The translations under genes were made by a program, and so were the position numbers. Of a stretch of DNA of 64,000 bases, positions 1-10,027 are shown one piece after another. Position 1 is the first letter of the stretch; every line of letters starts with the position of its first letter. This DNA comes from Billgrantia azerbaijanica. Its GTDB lineage: Bacteria > Pseudomonadota > Gammaproteobacteria > Pseudomonadales > Halomonadaceae. The stretch covers positions 310,001 through 374,000 of the forward strand of contig SBLD01000002.1 in NCBI GenBank assembly GCA_004551485.1. Reading direction: 5' to 3'. Below the pieces are notes generated by a model. The model made no database searches, was not told the origin of the DNA, and saw only the letters and a program-made list of their open reading frames with translations.

Positions 1-152
1 AGCGCATGACCCGCGAGGTCCTCGACCTGATCATGGACCACGAGCCGGTGCTCACCGCCCAGGTAGAGATCGACAAGCCCCATGCCCTGCGTTTTGCCGA
101 CTCGGTCTCCATCACGCTCTCCGCCAGTCGCGAGCCGCGCCGCCCGCGGTGA
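1..152 (+). CDS. folX: FolX C-terminus (dihydroneopterin triphosphate 2'-epimerase), partial
   Basis: Only the last 49 codons are present (frame begins at base 3, TGA at 150-152). The visible part ends in AQVEIDKPHALRFADSVSI, which closely matches the C-terminus of E. coli FolX (AEVEIDKLHALRYADSVSM) as I remember it. FolX epimerises 7,8-dihydroneopterin triphosphate at the 2' carbon and belongs to the same T-fold family as FolB; the ALRxADSVS ending favours FolX over FolB. The N-terminal half lies outside the window, so start and operon context cannot be judged. The 105 bases to the next gene show no clear terminator. Confidence 0.8.
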   Translation, partial: RMTREVLDLIMDHEPVLTAQVEIDKPHALRFADSVSITLSASREPRRPR

Positions 153-257
153 AGAAGCGTCTTGCGCGACGGCCGTGCGGTGGTTGGTGTAGCGGCGGCT
201 TTACGCTTAGCATGAGGGGAACCGACAACGAGGTCGCCAAGCGGCCGGGAGACACCC

Positions 258-1715
258 ATGGAAGCCCTCAAGGAAACGCAGCTCTACTGTCCCTTTGCCT
301 ATATCGACGGCAGCTGGGTCGCCGCCGACAGCGGCGAGCAGATCGACGTCATCAACCCCGCCACCGGTGACTCCTTCGGTAACGTCCCGCGGCTCGGGCG
401 TGCCGAGACCGAGCGTGCCATCGCCGCCGCCGATGCGGCCCTGCCGGCCTGGAAGGGGCTCACCGCCCAGGAGCGGGCCGACATCCTCATGAAATGGCAC
501 GACCTGATGTTCGAGCATCAGGACGACCTGGCCATGATCATGACCCATGAACAGGGCAAGCCGCTCAAGGAGGCGGCCGGCGAGATCGCCTATGCGGCGA
601 GTTTCCTGCGCTGGTTCGCCGAGGAGGCGCGGCGCGTCTACGGCGAGACCGTGCCCGCCGCCAAGCCCAACCAGCGCATCGTGGTCACCAAGCAGCCGGT
701 GGGCGTGGTGGGCGCCATCACCCCCTGGAACTTCCCGGCGGCGATGATCACCCGCAAGGCCGGGGCGGCGCTCGCGGCCGGCTGTACCTTCGTGGTCAAG
801 CCGGCCAGCCAGACGCCCTTCTCGGCTACCGCCCTGGCGCTGCTCGCCGAGCGCGCCGGGGTGCCGCGCGGCGTCTTCAACGTGGTGCCGGGCCGTGCCG
901 CCGAGATCGCCGCGGCACTCACCGAGTCGCCGCTGGTGCGCAAGATCACCTTCACCGGCTCCACCGAGGTGGGGCGTCAGTTGATGGAGCAGGCCGCCCA
1001 GCACGTGCAGAAGATCTCGCTGGAGCTCGGCGGCAACGCGCCCTTCATCGTCTTCGAGGATGCCGACCTCGACGCGGCGGTGGAGGGCGCCATGGCCGCC
1101 AAGTTCCGTAACGGCGGCCAGACCTGCGTGTGCACCAACCGCTTCCTGGTGCAGTCCAGCGTGGTCAACGCCTTCTGCGAGAAGCTCGCGGTGGCCATGA
1201 ACAGCGAGCTCAAGGTGGGCGACGGCATGCAGCCCAACATCAACATCGGCCCGCTGATCGACGACCGCGCCGTGGCCAAGGTGAGCGAGCACGTCCACGA
1301 TGCCGTGGACCATGGCGCCGAGCTGCTGCTGGGCGGCCACCCCCATCCGCTGGGCGGCAACTTCTTCACGCCGACGCTGATCAGCTTCGCCACCCGCGAC
1401 ATGAAGGTGGCCCACGAGGAGACCTTCGGGCCCCTGGCGGCGGTGTTCCCCTTCGAGGACGAGGAGGACGCCGTGCAGATGGCCAACGACACCCCGTACG
1501 GGCTGGCCTCCTACTTCTACACCCGCGACCTGGGGCGCATGTGGCGCGTCGCCGACGCCCTGGAGTACGGCATGGTGGGCATCAACGCCGGGCTGATCTC
1601 CAACGCCGCCGCGCCCTTCGGCGGGGTCAAGGAGTCGGGCCTCGGCCGTGAGGGCGGCCACCAGGGGCTGGAGGAGTTTCTGGAGACCAAGTACCTGTGC
1701 ATCGACCTGGGCTAA
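258..1715 (+). CDS. gabD: NADP-type succinate-semialdehyde dehydrogenase, aldehyde dehydrogenase family
   Basis: A 485-residue aldehyde dehydrogenase of normal GabD length. It oxidises succinate semialdehyde to succinate, the last step of GABA degradation. Seen: the cofactor-binding TPWNFP segment, catalytic Glu256 in LELGGN, nucleophile Cys290 in [10 protein letters not shown], a second Cys two residues later as in GabD, and the C-terminal [15 protein letters not shown] motif. The ATG at 258 follows GGGAGA at a suitable distance. No gabT lies beside it in the window. A related semialdehyde (for example glutarate semialdehyde) cannot be excluded as substrate. It converges on purH with a shared terminator between. 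Confidence 0.87.
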   Translation: MEALKETQLYCPFAYIDGSWVAADSGEQIDVINPATGDSFGNVPRLGRAETERAIAAADAALPAWKGLTAQERADILMKWHDLMFEHQDDLAMIMTHEQGKPLKEAAGEIAYAASFLRWFAEEARRVYGETVPAAKPNQRIVVTKQPVGVVGAITPWNFPAAMITRKAGAALAAGCTFVVKPASQTPFSATALALLAERAGVPRGVFNVVPGRAAEIAAALTESPLVRKITFTGSTEVGRQLMEQAAQHVQKISLELGGNAPFIVFEDADLDAAVEGAMAAKFRNGGQTCVCTNRFLVQSSVVNAFCEKLAVAMNSELKVGDGMQPNINIGPLIDDRAVAKVSEHVHDAVDHGAELLLGGHPHPLGGNFFTPTLISFATRDMKVAHEETFGPLAAVFPFEDEEDAVQMANDTPYGLASYFYTRDLGRMWRVADALEYGMVGINAGLISNAAAPFGGVKESGLGREGGHQGLEEFLETKYLCIDLG

Positions 1716-1731
1716 TAGTGAGCGCAGTACC

Positions 1732-1762
1732 AAAAAACCCGCGACCTGGTCGCGGGTTTTTT
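1732..1762. terminator. Bidirectional rho-independent terminator between gabD and purH
   Basis: A perfect inverted repeat with 15-base arms (1732-1746 and 1748-1762): A6 followed by CCCGCGACC, and its complement ending in T6. The hairpin therefore has a U-tract on both strands and can end transcription of gabD (+) and purH (-). Confidence 0.93.
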
Positions 1763-1779
1763 GTCGGGCAGTGGGCTGC

Positions 1780-3363
1780 TCAGTGCCTAAAGTGGCGCAT
1801 GCCGGTGAACACCATGGCGATCCCCGCCTCGTTGGCGGCGTCGATCACCTCCTGGTCGCGCATCGAGCCGCCGGGCTGGATCACCGCGGTGATGCCGGCC
1901 GCCGCGGCGGCGTCGATGCCGTCGCGGAACGGGAAGAAGGCGTCGGAGGCCATCACCGAGCCGGGCACCGAAAGGCCCTCGTCGGCGGCCTTGATGCCGG
2001 CGATCTTCGCCGAATAGACGCGGCTCATCTGGCCGGCGCCCACGCCGATGGTGTGGCCGTCCTTGGCGTAGACGATGGCGTTGGACTTGACGTACTTGGC
2101 CACCTTCCAGGCGAAGGCCAGGTCGCGCATCTCCTGTTCGGAGGGCACGCGCTCGCTGACCACGGTGAGCTCGTCGCGGCCCACCATGCCCAGGTCGCGG
2201 TCCTGCACCAGCAGCCCGCCGGTGACGCGCTTGAAGTCGTGGGCGTGCTCGCGGCTGCCGGGCCAGTGCTCGGCGATGTCGAGCAGGCGCACGTTGGGCT
2301 TCTCGGCGACGATGGCAGCGGCCTTCTCGTCGACCCCGGGGGCAATGATCACCTCGACGAACTGGCGGTCGATGATGGCCCGGGCGGTCTCGCCGTCCAG
2401 CGCCACGTTGAAGGCGATGATGCCGCCGAAGGCGCTGGTGGGGTCGGTGGCGAAGGCCTTGTCGTAGGCCTCGCGGGCCGTGGCGCCCACGGCCACGCCG
2501 CAGGGGTTGGCGTGCTTGACGATCACGCAGGCCGTCTCGGAGAAGCTCTTGACGCACTCCAGGGCGGCATCGGTGTCGGCCACGTTGTTGAAGGAGAGCG
2601 GCTTGCCCTGGCGCTGGTTGGCGGTGGCCACGCTCGGCTCGCGGGTGTCGGCCTCGACGTAGAAGGCCGCCGACTGGTGCGGGTTCTCGCCGTAGCGCAT
2701 TGCCTGCTTCTTGACCAGCTGCAGGTTGTAGGTGCGCGGGAAGCCATCCTCGCCGCCGGGGACCCGGCTGCCCAGGTAGTCGGCGATGGCGGCGTCGTAG
2801 CCCGCGGTGTGCTCGAAGGCCTTCACCGCGAGGTCGAAGCGGGTAGCCTCGGACACGGCGCCGGCGTGGCCCGCCATCTCCTCCAGCACGCGGGCGTAGT
2901 CGCCGCTGTCCACCACGATGGTGGTGTGGGCATGGTTCTTGGCGCAGGCGCGCACCATGGTCGGGCCGCCGATGTCGATGTTCTCGATGGCGTCCTCGAG
3001 GGTGCAGTCGGGCTTCGCCACGGTCTGGGCGAAGGGGTAGAGGTTGACCACCACGAGGTCGATGGGCGCGATGTCGTGCTCGGCCATCACCGCGTCGTCC
3101 TGGCCGCGGCGACTGAGGATGCCGCCATGGATCTTGGGATGCAGGGTCTTGACCCGGCCATCCATGATCTCGGGAAAGCCGGTGTGCTCGGAGACCTCGG
3201 TGACCGCGACGTCGCTCTCCTGGAGCAGGCGGTAGGTGCCGCCGGTGGAGAGCAGCTCGACGCCACGGGCGGCGAGCTCTCGGGCGAAGTCGACGATGCC
3301 GTGCTTGTCGGAGACGCTGATCAGGGCGCGTCGGATCGGCTGTGGGTTGGGGGTGTCGGCCAT
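1780..3363 (-). CDS. purH: Bifunctional AICAR transformylase / IMP cyclohydrolase
   Basis: A 527-residue protein, normal PurH length, carrying out the last two steps of de novo purine synthesis: 10-formyl-THF-dependent formylation of AICAR and ring closure to IMP. The N-terminal IMP cyclohydrolase domain begins [17 protein letters not shown] and contains STGGT and [13 protein letters not shown]. The transformylase domain has LRYGENPHQ-like [14 protein letters not shown] and [11 protein letters not shown] chose ATG at 3363 (MADTPNP) over a TTG three codons upstream. It follows fis by 70 bases, as in many gammaproteobacteria where purH lies near dusB-fis. Confidence 0.96.
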   Translation of the reverse strand: MADTPNPQPIRRALISVSDKHGIVDFARELAARGVELLSTGGTYRLLQESDVAVTEVSEHTGFPEIMDGRVKTLHPKIHGGILSRRGQDDAVMAEHDIAPIDLVVVNLYPFAQTVAKPDCTLEDAIENIDIGGPTMVRACAKNHAHTTIVVDSGDYARVLEEMAGHAGAVSEATRFDLAVKAFEHTAGYDAAIADYLGSRVPGGEDGFPRTYNLQLVKKQAMRYGENPHQSAAFYVEADTREPSVATANQRQGKPLSFNNVADTDAALECVKSFSETACVIVKHANPCGVAVGATAREAYDKAFATDPTSAFGGIIAFNVALDGETARAIIDRQFVEVIIAPGVDEKAAAIVAEKPNVRLLDIAEHWPGSREHAHDFKRVTGGLLVQDRDLGMVGRDELTVVSERVPSEQEMRDLAFAWKVAKYVKSNAIVYAKDGHTIGVGAGQMSRVYSAKIAGIKAADEGLSVPGSVMASDAFFPFRDGIDAAAAAGITAVIQPGGSMRDQEVIDAANEAGIAMVFTGMRHFRH

Positions 3364-3410
3364 AGAGAGCAACTCGTCGTGGTAGTGGAAGAGAAGGGGA
3401 GGTAAAGGCG

Positions 3411-3429
3411 CCGCGGCCCGTGGCCGCGG
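3411..3429 (-). terminator. GC-rich hairpin between fis and purH
   Basis: CCGCGGCC and its complement GGCCGCGG are separated by three bases just downstream of the fis stop. No U-tract follows on the minus strand, so this may be an RNA-stabilising or attenuating intercistronic hairpin rather than a full terminator. Confidence 0.45.
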
Positions 3430-3433
3430 TCGC

Positions 3434-3784
3434 TCAGATTAGATCGTGCTGCTTGAGCTTCTTGCGCAGCGTACCGCGGTTGAGGCCGAGGATCTCGGCG
3501 GCGCGGGTCTGGTTACCCTGGGTGTAGTCCAGCACGGCGGCCAGCAGGGGCGCCTCGACCTCGGCCATCACCATGGCGTAGAGGTCGGTGACGGTACCGC
3601 CGTCGAGGTGGTCGAAGTAGCGTCGCATGGCGGCGTCCACCGCTTCGCGAAGGGGCCTCTCGCCGGGCGAGGCGGATGGCTCGGCCGGTGGGTTCGCGGC
3701 GCTATCGGAGGCGGCCCGGTCGGCAAGGACGTGACCCTCTTCCTTCGACAGGGCGGCGTGGCGTTCGAGGGGTTGACGGTTCAT
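3434..3784 (-). CDS. fis: Fis nucleoid-associated DNA-binding protein
   Basis: A 116-residue Fis homologue. The C-terminal half is strongly Fis-like: the segment around residues 75-116 reads [19 protein letters not shown] then [14 protein letters not shown], the helix-turn-helix that bends DNA. The N-terminal ~38 residues are longer and more charged than in E. coli Fis (98 aa) and carry no motif I recognise. Its ATG overlaps the dusB stop (ATGA at 3781-3784), so translation is probably coupled, matching the conserved dusB-fis operon. Expected roles are growth-phase control of rRNA and other promoters and DNA topology. Confidence 0.93.
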   Translation of the reverse strand: MNRQPLERHAALSKEEGHVLADRAASDSAANPPAEPSASPGERPLREAVDAAMRRYFDHLDGGTVTDLYAMVMAEVEAPLLAAVLDYTQGNQTRAAEILGLNRGTLRKKLKQHDLI

Positions 3785-4836
3785 GCGGCACTGATTCCAT
3801 GCGTTGTCCGCGGGTCGACGGTAGCGGTTGACGGCGTCGGCCCTGGGCGAAAGAGGTCGTCGATGAAACGATGCTGTGCGTCGGGCTGCTCCAGCGCGTT
3901 GAAGACGGCGCGCAGCTCACGCTGCTCCCCGGCGTCGAAGCGGCGGTCCGAGGCGAGGTACCAGCCGAGGTGCTTGCGGGCGATGCGCAGCCCCATGTAG
4001 GCGCCGTAGAAGCGGTGCAGCTCGGTCAGGTGGTCGCGCAGGACCGTGGCGCGCTCGGCGGCGTCCGGCGGCGGCAGTCGCCTTCCGTGGCGCAGGTAGT
4101 GGTCGATCTCCCGGAAGAGCCAGGGGTTGCCCTGGGCAGCCCGGCCGATCATCACGGCATCCGCACCAGTATAGTCGAGAACGGTGGCGGCTTTCTCCGG
4201 CGAGTCGATGTCACCGTTGGCGAACACCGGGATGGTGACCGCGGCCTTGATGGCGGCGATGGTGTCGTACTCGGCCTCGCCCGCATAGCGCTGCTGGCGG
4301 TGGCGGCCGTGCACGGCCAGGGCCTGGATGCCGGCGGCCTCGGCGAGGCGGGCGATGCGCACGCCGTTGTTGCTCGCGGCGCACCAGCCGGTGCGGATCT
4401 TGAGCGTCACCGGCACGTCCACCGCGGCCACCACCGCCGCGAGGATCTCGGCCACCAGGGCCTCGTCGCGCAACAGGGCCGAGCCCGCGGCCTTGTTGCA
4501 CACCTTCTTGGCCGGACAGCCCATGTTGATGTCGATGATCTCGGCCCCCTGTGCGGCATTGAGTCGCGCCGCTTCGGCCAGCATCTCGGCGTCGCCCCCG
4601 GCGATCTGCACGGCGCGGGGGCCGGGTTCGCCGCGGTGGTCCAGGCGCTGGCGCGACTTGCGCGTGTGCCACAGCGCGGGGTCTGCCGTGACCATCTCAC
4701 CTACCACCAGGCCTGCCCCCAGCTTGCGGCAGAGCTGGCGGAAGGGGCGGTCGGTGACGCCGGCCATGGGGGCGAGGATCACCCGGTTGGCCAGGCGGTG
4801 GCGACCGATCTGTGGCAAGGGGCGCTGGTCGGGCAT
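3781..4836 (-). CDS. dusB: tRNA-dihydrouridine synthase B
   Basis: A 351-residue FMN-dependent enzyme that reduces uridine to dihydrouridine in tRNA. The TIM-barrel begins with RVILAPMAGVTDRPFR, contains the catalytic-Cys motif MGCPAKKVCNKAAGSALL, and has the FMN/phosphate segment ADAVMIGRAAQGNPW. Length is slightly above E. coli DusB (321 aa), mostly from a Pro-rich tail. It is the first gene of the dusB-fis pair and overlaps fis by 4 bases. prmA lies 114 bases upstream on the same strand, the arrangement known from E. coli. Confidence 0.95.
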   Translation of the reverse strand: MPDQRPLPQIGRHRLANRVILAPMAGVTDRPFRQLCRKLGAGLVVGEMVTADPALWHTRKSRQRLDHRGEPGPRAVQIAGGDAEMLAEAARLNAAQGAEIIDINMGCPAKKVCNKAAGSALLRDEALVAEILAAVVAAVDVPVTLKIRTGWCAASNNGVRIARLAEAAGIQALAVHGRHRQQRYAGEAEYDTIAAIKAAVTIPVFANGDIDSPEKAATVLDYTGADAVMIGRAAQGNPWLFREIDHYLRHGRRLPPPDAAERATVLRDHLTELHRFYGAYMGLRIARKHLGWYLASDRRFDAGEQRELRAVFNALEQPDAQHRFIDDLFRPGPTPSTATVDPRTTHGISAA

Positions 4837-4950
4837 GGTCGGGCCTGGTGGCGTGCGGGGGGCATATCATACGCCCCTGTCCGGTGATGGTGAAGGTGCG
4901 GTGTCCCCGGCGGCTCTCGCCCTGGGGCACTGCGATTGCCCTGGTGTCGC

Positions 4951-5865
4951 TCAAGGAGCGCGCCGACCGGTGAGTCGAACCCACCCCTCGCGCACCGTCG
5001 GCTCGTCCATGAGCAGGCCCTGGGCGCGATAGGCCTCGAGCACCTCCTGGGCCTGGCCCTCGAGGATGCCGGAGAGGGCCAGGCGACCGTCCGGGGCGAC
5101 ATGGCCGGCAAGGGTCGGGGCGAGCTCGACCAGCGGCCCGGCGAGGATGTTGGCCACCACGATGGGAAAACGGTGCTCGCCCGAAAGCTGCTCGGGATAG
5201 CAGAGATGAAAAGCGGTGTCGTCGATGCCGTTGCGCGCGGCGTTGTCGCGACTTGCCGCGAGTGCCTGGGGGTCGATGTCGCTGCCGGTGGCGTGCACCG
5301 CTCCGAGCTTCAGCGCGGCGATGGCCAGGATGCCGGAACCGGTGCCGACGTCGAGCACCGTGTGGCCTTCCAGCTCGCCCTGGACCGCCAGGGCGTCGAG
5401 CCAGGCCAGGCACAGCGCCGTGGTGGGGTGGGTGCCGGTGCCGAAGGCGAGCCCCGGGTCGAGGTGCAGGTTGACGGCATCGGGCTCGGGCGGAGCGTGC
5501 CAGCTTGGCACGATCCACAGCCGCTCGCCCATCCGCAGCGGCTGGAAGTCATCCATCCATTCGCGCTCCCAGTCGCGGTCGGCGACGAGTTCGTGCTCGA
5601 TCTCCGGGCACGGCTCGCCCGGCATCGCCTCGGCCCAGGCGGCAGCCAGGCGCTCGCGCATGGCCTCGAGGCCCTCCAGGTCGTCGTAGAGGCCGGTGAG
5701 CACCGTCTCGTCCCACAGCGGCGTGGTGCCACGCTCGGGCTCGAACACGGGGTCGTCGTGGGCATCCTGCAGGGTAATGGCGGTGGCGCCTTCGGTGAGC
5801 AGCAGCTCCTCGAGCAGCTCCGCCTGGTCGGGGGCGACGCGCGCCTTGAGTTGCAGCCAGGGCAT
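4951..5865 (-). CDS. prmA: Ribosomal protein L11 methyltransferase
   Basis: PrmA trimethylates ribosomal protein L11 using SAM. I place the start at ATG 5865 (MPWLQLK), giving 304 residues; it is preceded by AGGAGG six bases away. An in-frame ATG 16 codons upstream is less likely. Visible motifs: LAFGTGTHPTTALCL, the SAM-binding VLDVGTGSGILAIAALKLGA, and NILAGPLVELAP. It lies between accC and dusB on the same strand. Confidence 0.95.
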   Translation of the reverse strand: MPWLQLKARVAPDQAELLEELLLTEGATAITLQDAHDDPVFEPERGTTPLWDETVLTGLYDDLEGLEAMRERLAAAWAEAMPGEPCPEIEHELVADRDWEREWMDDFQPLRMGERLWIVPSWHAPPEPDAVNLHLDPGLAFGTGTHPTTALCLAWLDALAVQGELEGHTVLDVGTGSGILAIAALKLGAVHATGSDIDPQALAASRDNAARNGIDDTAFHLCYPEQLSGEHRFPIVVANILAGPLVELAPTLAGHVAPDGRLALSGILEGQAQEVLEAYRAQGLLMDEPTVREGWVRLTGRRAP

Positions 5866-5894
5866 GGGGCCTCCTGGGGATGTTGGGAACGCAG

Positions 5895-5918
5895 GCGGGG
5901 TGGCCGTGGCCACCCCGC
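5895..5918 (-). terminator. Intercistronic hairpin between accC and prmA
   Basis: GCGGGGTGGCC and GGCCACCCCGC form an 11-bp perfect stem with a 2-base spacer. There is no U-run on the minus strand, so it may partially attenuate or protect the accBC message rather than stop transcription. Confidence 0.4.
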
Positions 5919-5946
5919 GACTGGCGGTGCCGGTCAGACGCTTGGC

Positions 5947-7287
5947 TCACTCGCCGAGCTTCTTCTCCAGGTAGTGGATGTTGACGCCGCCCTGCTGGAA
6001 GTAACCGTCGCGCACCAGGTCCTTGTGCAGGTCGATATTGGTCTTGATGCCTTCGACCAGCAGTTCGTCCAACGCGTTGCGCATGCGCACCAGGGCGTCC
6101 TCGCGGCTCGCTCCCCAGGTGATCAGCTTGCCGATCAGCGAGTCATAGTGGGGCGGTACGGTGTAGCCGGTGTAGAGGTGTGAGTCCATGCGCACCCCGA
6201 GCCCACCCGGTGGGTGGTAGAGGGTGACCTTGCCCGGGGAGGGCATGAAGGTGCGCGGGTCCTCGGCGTTGATGCGACACTCGAAGGCATGGCCGTTGAG
6301 CTCGACGTCGGCCTGTGAGATCGACAGCGGCAGGCCGGAGGCGATGCGCAGCTGTTCGCGGACGATGTCCACGCCGGTGACCATCTCGGTGACCGGGTGC
6401 TCCACCTGCACGCGGGTGTTCATCTCGATGAAGAAGAAGCGGCCGTCCTCGTAGAGGAACTCGAAGGTGCCGGCGCCACGGTAGCCGATCTCGATGCACG
6501 CCTGGCGGCACGCCTCGAGCACCTCGGCGCGGGCGGTCTCGTCGATGCCCGGCGCCGGCGCCTCCTCGAGCACCTTCTGGTGGCGGCGCTGCAGCGAACA
6601 GTCGCGATCAAAGAGGTGGATGGCATTGCCCTGGCCGTCGGCGAGCACCTGCACCTCGACGTGGCGCGGGCGCTCGAGGAACTTCTCCATGTACACCGTG
6701 CCGTCGCCGAAGGCGGAGTGGGCCTCGGTGCGGGTCACGGTGACCGCGGAGAGCAGGTGCGCCTCGGTGTGCACCACGCGCATGCCGCGCCCGCCACCGC
6801 CGGCGGCGGCCTTGATGATCACCGGGTAGCCGATGCGCCGCGCGGTGGCGATGATATCGCCCTCGTCGTCACCCAGCGGGCCGTCCGAGCCGGGGACCGT
6901 GGGTACGCCGGCCTTCTTCATGGCCTCGATGGCGCTCACCTTGTCGCCCATCAGGCGAATCGTGTCGGCCTGGGGGCCGATGAACACGAAGCCCGAGCGC
7001 TCCACCTGCTCGGCGAAGTTGGCGTTCTCGGAGAGAAAGCCGTAGCCGGGGTGGATGGCGCTGGAGTCGGTGACCTCAGCGGCGCTGATCAGCGAGGGAA
7101 TGTTCAGGTAGGACTGGGTCGAGGGGGCCGGCCCGATGCATACCGCCTCGTCGGCGAGGCGCACGTGCATCAACTCGCGGTCGGCCTTGGAGTGTACCGC
7201 GACCGTCTTGATGCCCAGCTCCTTGCAGGCGCGCAGGATGCGCAGGGCTATCTCGCCACGGTTGGCGATGAGAACCTTGTCCAGCAT
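5947..7287 (-). CDS. accC: Acetyl-CoA carboxylase, biotin carboxylase subunit
   Basis: A 446-residue biotin carboxylase of family-typical length (E. coli 449). It carboxylates the biotin on AccB using ATP and bicarbonate in the first step of fatty-acid synthesis. Visible: [17 protein letters not shown] at the N-terminus, [22 protein letters not shown] with the ATP-site Lys, the glycine loop [23 protein letters not shown], and catalytic [15 protein letters not shown]. It follows accB by 26 bases, the usual accBC operon. A degenerate paralogue sits at 34051-34980. Confidence 0.97.
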   Translation of the reverse strand: MLDKVLIANRGEIALRILRACKELGIKTVAVHSKADRELMHVRLADEAVCIGPAPSTQSYLNIPSLISAAEVTDSSAIHPGYGFLSENANFAEQVERSGFVFIGPQADTIRLMGDKVSAIEAMKKAGVPTVPGSDGPLGDDEGDIIATARRIGYPVIIKAAAGGGGRGMRVVHTEAHLLSAVTVTRTEAHSAFGDGTVYMEKFLERPRHVEVQVLADGQGNAIHLFDRDCSLQRRHQKVLEEAPAPGIDETARAEVLEACRQACIEIGYRGAGTFEFLYEDGRFFFIEMNTRVQVEHPVTEMVTGVDIVREQLRIASGLPLSISQADVELNGHAFECRINAEDPRTFMPSPGKVTLYHPPGGLGVRMDSHLYTGYTVPPHYDSLIGKLITWGASREDALVRMRNALDELLVEGIKTNIDLHKDLVRDGYFQQGGVNIHYLEKKLGE

Positions 7288-7313
7288 GATGGATCCGCCC
7301 GTGTCGGTGGGTA

Positions 7314-7775
7314 TCAGGAGATGATGAGCAGTGGCTGGTCGAACTCGACCGGTTCGCCGTCCTCGGCGAGGACCGCCTCGATCACGCCGTCACGGTCGGC
7401 CTCGATCTGGTTCATCATCTTCATGGCCTCGACGATGCACACGGTCTCGCCCTTCTTGACGCTCTGGCCCACTTCCACGAAGGGCTTGGAGCCTGGGGCC
7501 GGGCTGCGATAGAAGGTGCCGACCATGGGGGAGGTCAGGGCATGGCCCTGGGGCGCGGCCGGTGCCTCGGGCTCCGGCTCGGCGGCCGGGGCGGTGGCGG
7601 GCGCTGCGGCCGCCGGGGCGGCCACGGCCGGCTGTGGCATGGTGGCCTGCGGCCAGCTCACGCCATTGGGGTGGCGGCTGATGCGCACCGACTCTTCGCC
7701 TTCCTGAATCTCGATTTCACTGATATTGGATTCTTCGAGCAGTTCGATCAGCTTCTTGACCTTGCGGATATCCAT
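7314..7775 (-). CDS. accB: Acetyl-CoA carboxylase, biotin carboxyl carrier protein
   Basis: A 153-residue BCCP. The N-terminus [19 protein letters not shown] is typical; an Ala/Pro-rich linker covers about residues 48-75. The C-terminal biotinyl domain contains [13 protein letters not shown], whose Lys is the biotin attachment site. It transfers the carboxyl group between AccC and the AccAD transferase. It is first in accBC; the 208 bases upstream to dsbD should hold its promoter and leader. No aroQ gene precedes it, unlike in many relatives. Confidence 0.96.
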   Translation of the reverse strand: MDIRKVKKLIELLEESNISEIEIQEGEESVRISRHPNGVSWPQATMPQPAVAAPAAAAPATAPAAEPEPEAPAAPQGHALTSPMVGTFYRSPAPGSKPFVEVGQSVKKGETVCIVEAMKMMNQIEADRDGVIEAVLAEDGEPVEFDQPLLIIS

Positions 7776-7983
7776 GACTCTGTCTCGATCGGTGGAGTGG
7801 TGGCGGCCCGGGCGCTGTTAACCTGCGCCGGCTTTCGATAGATCGCGGCAAGATGTCGGACATTGCCTGCGCTATCGGCCGTGATAAGCGTCGTCGGCGG
7901 AGTGTGCCTAAAATCCGCAATGATGTCCAGCGGGCGCAGAACGGTGTTCGCCACGGCGCGGCGTGGCGTCCCGAGGGGGAGTC

Positions 7984-9825
7984 TCAGCTCTGGCGGCGGG
8001 CGATCCAGTCGAGGACGTCATCGAGGTGGCCGGCGAGCTCTGCCGCCTGCACCTCGCCCTGGATGCGTGCCTCGCGGAGCTCCTCGCCGCCCGCGAAGAA
8101 CAGCAGGCTGGGCGGACCGAACAGCTCCAGGCGCTCGAGCAGCGCCTGGCTCGTCGCGTCGCTGCGGGTCACGTCGAGGTTGATGCGGGCGAAGGCCGCC
8201 AGCGGCTCGGCGACGCGCGGGTCGGGATAGACCCGGCGTTCGAGCTGCTTGCAGGAGATGCACCAGTCGGCGGTCACGTGCACGAAGGCGGGCTGCCCCC
8301 GATCGGCCGCCCGCGAGACGGCCTGCTGCAGACCCTCGAAGGTGTCGACAGTGGTGATCGGCTGCGCTTCCGCCGTGGTGGCCTGGGACGTGGTGAGCGG
8401 GGCGAGCGGGCGCAGCGGGTCGCCGGCGCCGCCGGCCGCACCCAGCACCAGGGCGACGCCCCAGGCGAGCAGCAGGAGGCCGGCGGCCTGACGCACACGC
8501 GGCCAGCCCGGGGCCTGGTTGACGGTGAGCGCGCCCAGGGCCAGGGCGCTGCCGATGGCCAGCGCCGCCCACAGCAGCAGCGCCAGCGGGGCGGCCAGCA
8601 GCCGCTCGACGAGCCAGATCGCCACCCCGAGCAGCAGGATGCCGAAGGCGACCTTGATGCCGTTCATCCAGGCGCCGCGGCGTGGCAGAAGGGTCGCTCC
8701 GAAGGTGCCCACCAGCAGCAGCGGCACCCCCATGCCCAGGGCCAGGGCGAGCAGCGCGGTGCCGCCCAGCAGGGCATCGCCGGTGGTGGAGATGAACACC
8801 AGGGCGCCGGCCAGCGGTGCCGAGACGCAGGGCGAGACCACCAGCACCGAGAGGGCCCCGGCCAGCGCCAGACCGCCGGGCCCGCTACGCTGTGCCCGGG
8901 CCTGCCAGCGGTCGATGCGGCCGGCCAGGCGTGGCGGCACACGCAGTTCGAAGGCGCCGAACATGGCCAGGGCGAAGAGGACGAAGAGCGCCGCGAAGGT
9001 GATCAGCACCGGCGCGGACTGCAGGCGCGCCTGCAGGTTGAGCCCGGCCCCGAACACGCCCATCAGCACGCCGCCGACGGCATAGGTGGCGGCCATGCCG
9101 CCGACGTAGCTCGCCGACAGGGCGAAGGCGCGCGGCCGGCTGGCGTTCTGGCCGACGATGATCGACGACAGGATCGGCACCATGGGCAGCACGCAGGGCG
9201 TGAAGGTGAGCCCCAGCCCGGCGACGAAGAAAAGCCCCAGGGCGAGCGGCAGGCTCGCCTCGTGCATCAGGCTGCTGAAGCGGCCATCGCCGCTCTGGGC
9301 GACGAAGGCGCCGCTTTCCGCGGCCTGGGCCGTGTCGCCGTCGCCGGCGCGCCAGTCGACGAAGGCCGCCGGCATGGCACTCTCCGGGGCCTCGAGGTCG
9401 ACGGTTTCCGGGGGGTAGCAGAGGCCGGCATCGGCACAGCCCTGGAAGCTGACGCGCACGTCCAGCGGGCCGGCGGGGTCGCCCTCGATCGGGGCCTCGA
9501 AGACCACGCGCTCGTAGAAGACGTAGACCTCGCCGAGGAATTCGTCCTCCTTGAACTCGCCGGGCGGCACCACGGGGTTGCCGAGGGTGATGGCCGCGTC
9601 GCCGCTCTCCACGCCCAGCCGGTGGCGATAGAGGTAGTAGCCCTCGGCGTTCTCGAAGCCGATGTAGAGCGTCTCGCCGTCGTGCCAGGCGCGCGGCTGG
9701 AAGGCCTCCATCACCGGCAGGAACTCCTTCTCGCCGGCGGAGGAGAACCACTGGGCGTGGGCAACCAGCGGGGCGAGCAGCAGGAGCAGCGGGGCGAGCC
9801 AGCGGAGCGAGCGAGAAAGGGTCAA
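7984..9825 (-). CDS. dsbD: Thiol:disulfide interchange protein DsbD
   Basis: DsbD carries reducing power from cytoplasmic thioredoxin to the periplasm. I chose TTG at 9825 (613 residues): it follows AAGGA by 9 bases and immediately starts a signal peptide (TLSRSLRWLAP then a Leu-rich core ending AHA). Order: N-terminal DsbD-alpha with QGCADAGLCYPPE, eight-helix membrane domain with FTPCVLPMVP and VVSPCVSAPL, and a C-terminal thioredoxin-like domain with VTADWCISCKQLE. All three Cys pairs are present, so the relay looks intact. An upstream frame extending to 10029 has no ribosome site and is not counted. Confidence 0.94.
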   Translation of the reverse strand: MTLSRSLRWLAPLLLLLAPLVAHAQWFSSAGEKEFLPVMEAFQPRAWHDGETLYIGFENAEGYYLYRHRLGVESGDAAITLGNPVVPPGEFKEDEFLGEVYVFYERVVFEAPIEGDPAGPLDVRVSFQGCADAGLCYPPETVDLEAPESAMPAAFVDWRAGDGDTAQAAESGAFVAQSGDGRFSSLMHEASLPLALGLFFVAGLGLTFTPCVLPMVPILSSIIVGQNASRPRAFALSASYVGGMAATYAVGGVLMGVFGAGLNLQARLQSAPVLITFAALFVLFALAMFGAFELRVPPRLAGRIDRWQARAQRSGPGGLALAGALSVLVVSPCVSAPLAGALVFISTTGDALLGGTALLALALGMGVPLLLVGTFGATLLPRRGAWMNGIKVAFGILLLGVAIWLVERLLAAPLALLLWAALAIGSALALGALTVNQAPGWPRVRQAAGLLLLAWGVALVLGAAGGAGDPLRPLAPLTTSQATTAEAQPITTVDTFEGLQQAVSRAADRGQPAFVHVTADWCISCKQLERRVYPDPRVAEPLAAFARINLDVTRSDATSQALLERLELFGPPSLLFFAGGEELREARIQGEVQAAELAGHLDDVLDWIARRQS

Positions 9826-10027
9826 CGCGTGGTTCCTTTTCTTGAGCGAAGGCCGCGCCGTTGTGACCCGGCCTTGCCGGGGGAGTTCCGGCCAGCGGCG
9901 CGCCAGGACCATGCTAGGATAACGCAAGTCGTCGGCAGTGTTGACCGGCGGCGGAGAGGGGGGCTGCGCCGGATTGTCGCGCCGCTCCGCCTCCAGTACA
10001 GGCTCACCGGCACAGGGAACCCACGAC

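Noticed and set aside
149-370. Small 73-codon plus-strand frame after folX
   Set aside because: Overlaps the gabD start in another frame, Arg-rich, no ribosome site.
207-1733. Minus-strand frame of about 508 codons opposite gabD
   Set aside because: Antisense shadow, His/Gly/Val-rich; gabD is complete with its catalytic residues.
7776-7983. Possible gene or riboswitch between accB and dsbD
   Set aside because: No frame with ribosome site and no convincing conserved RNA fold by eye; regarded as the accB promoter/leader region.
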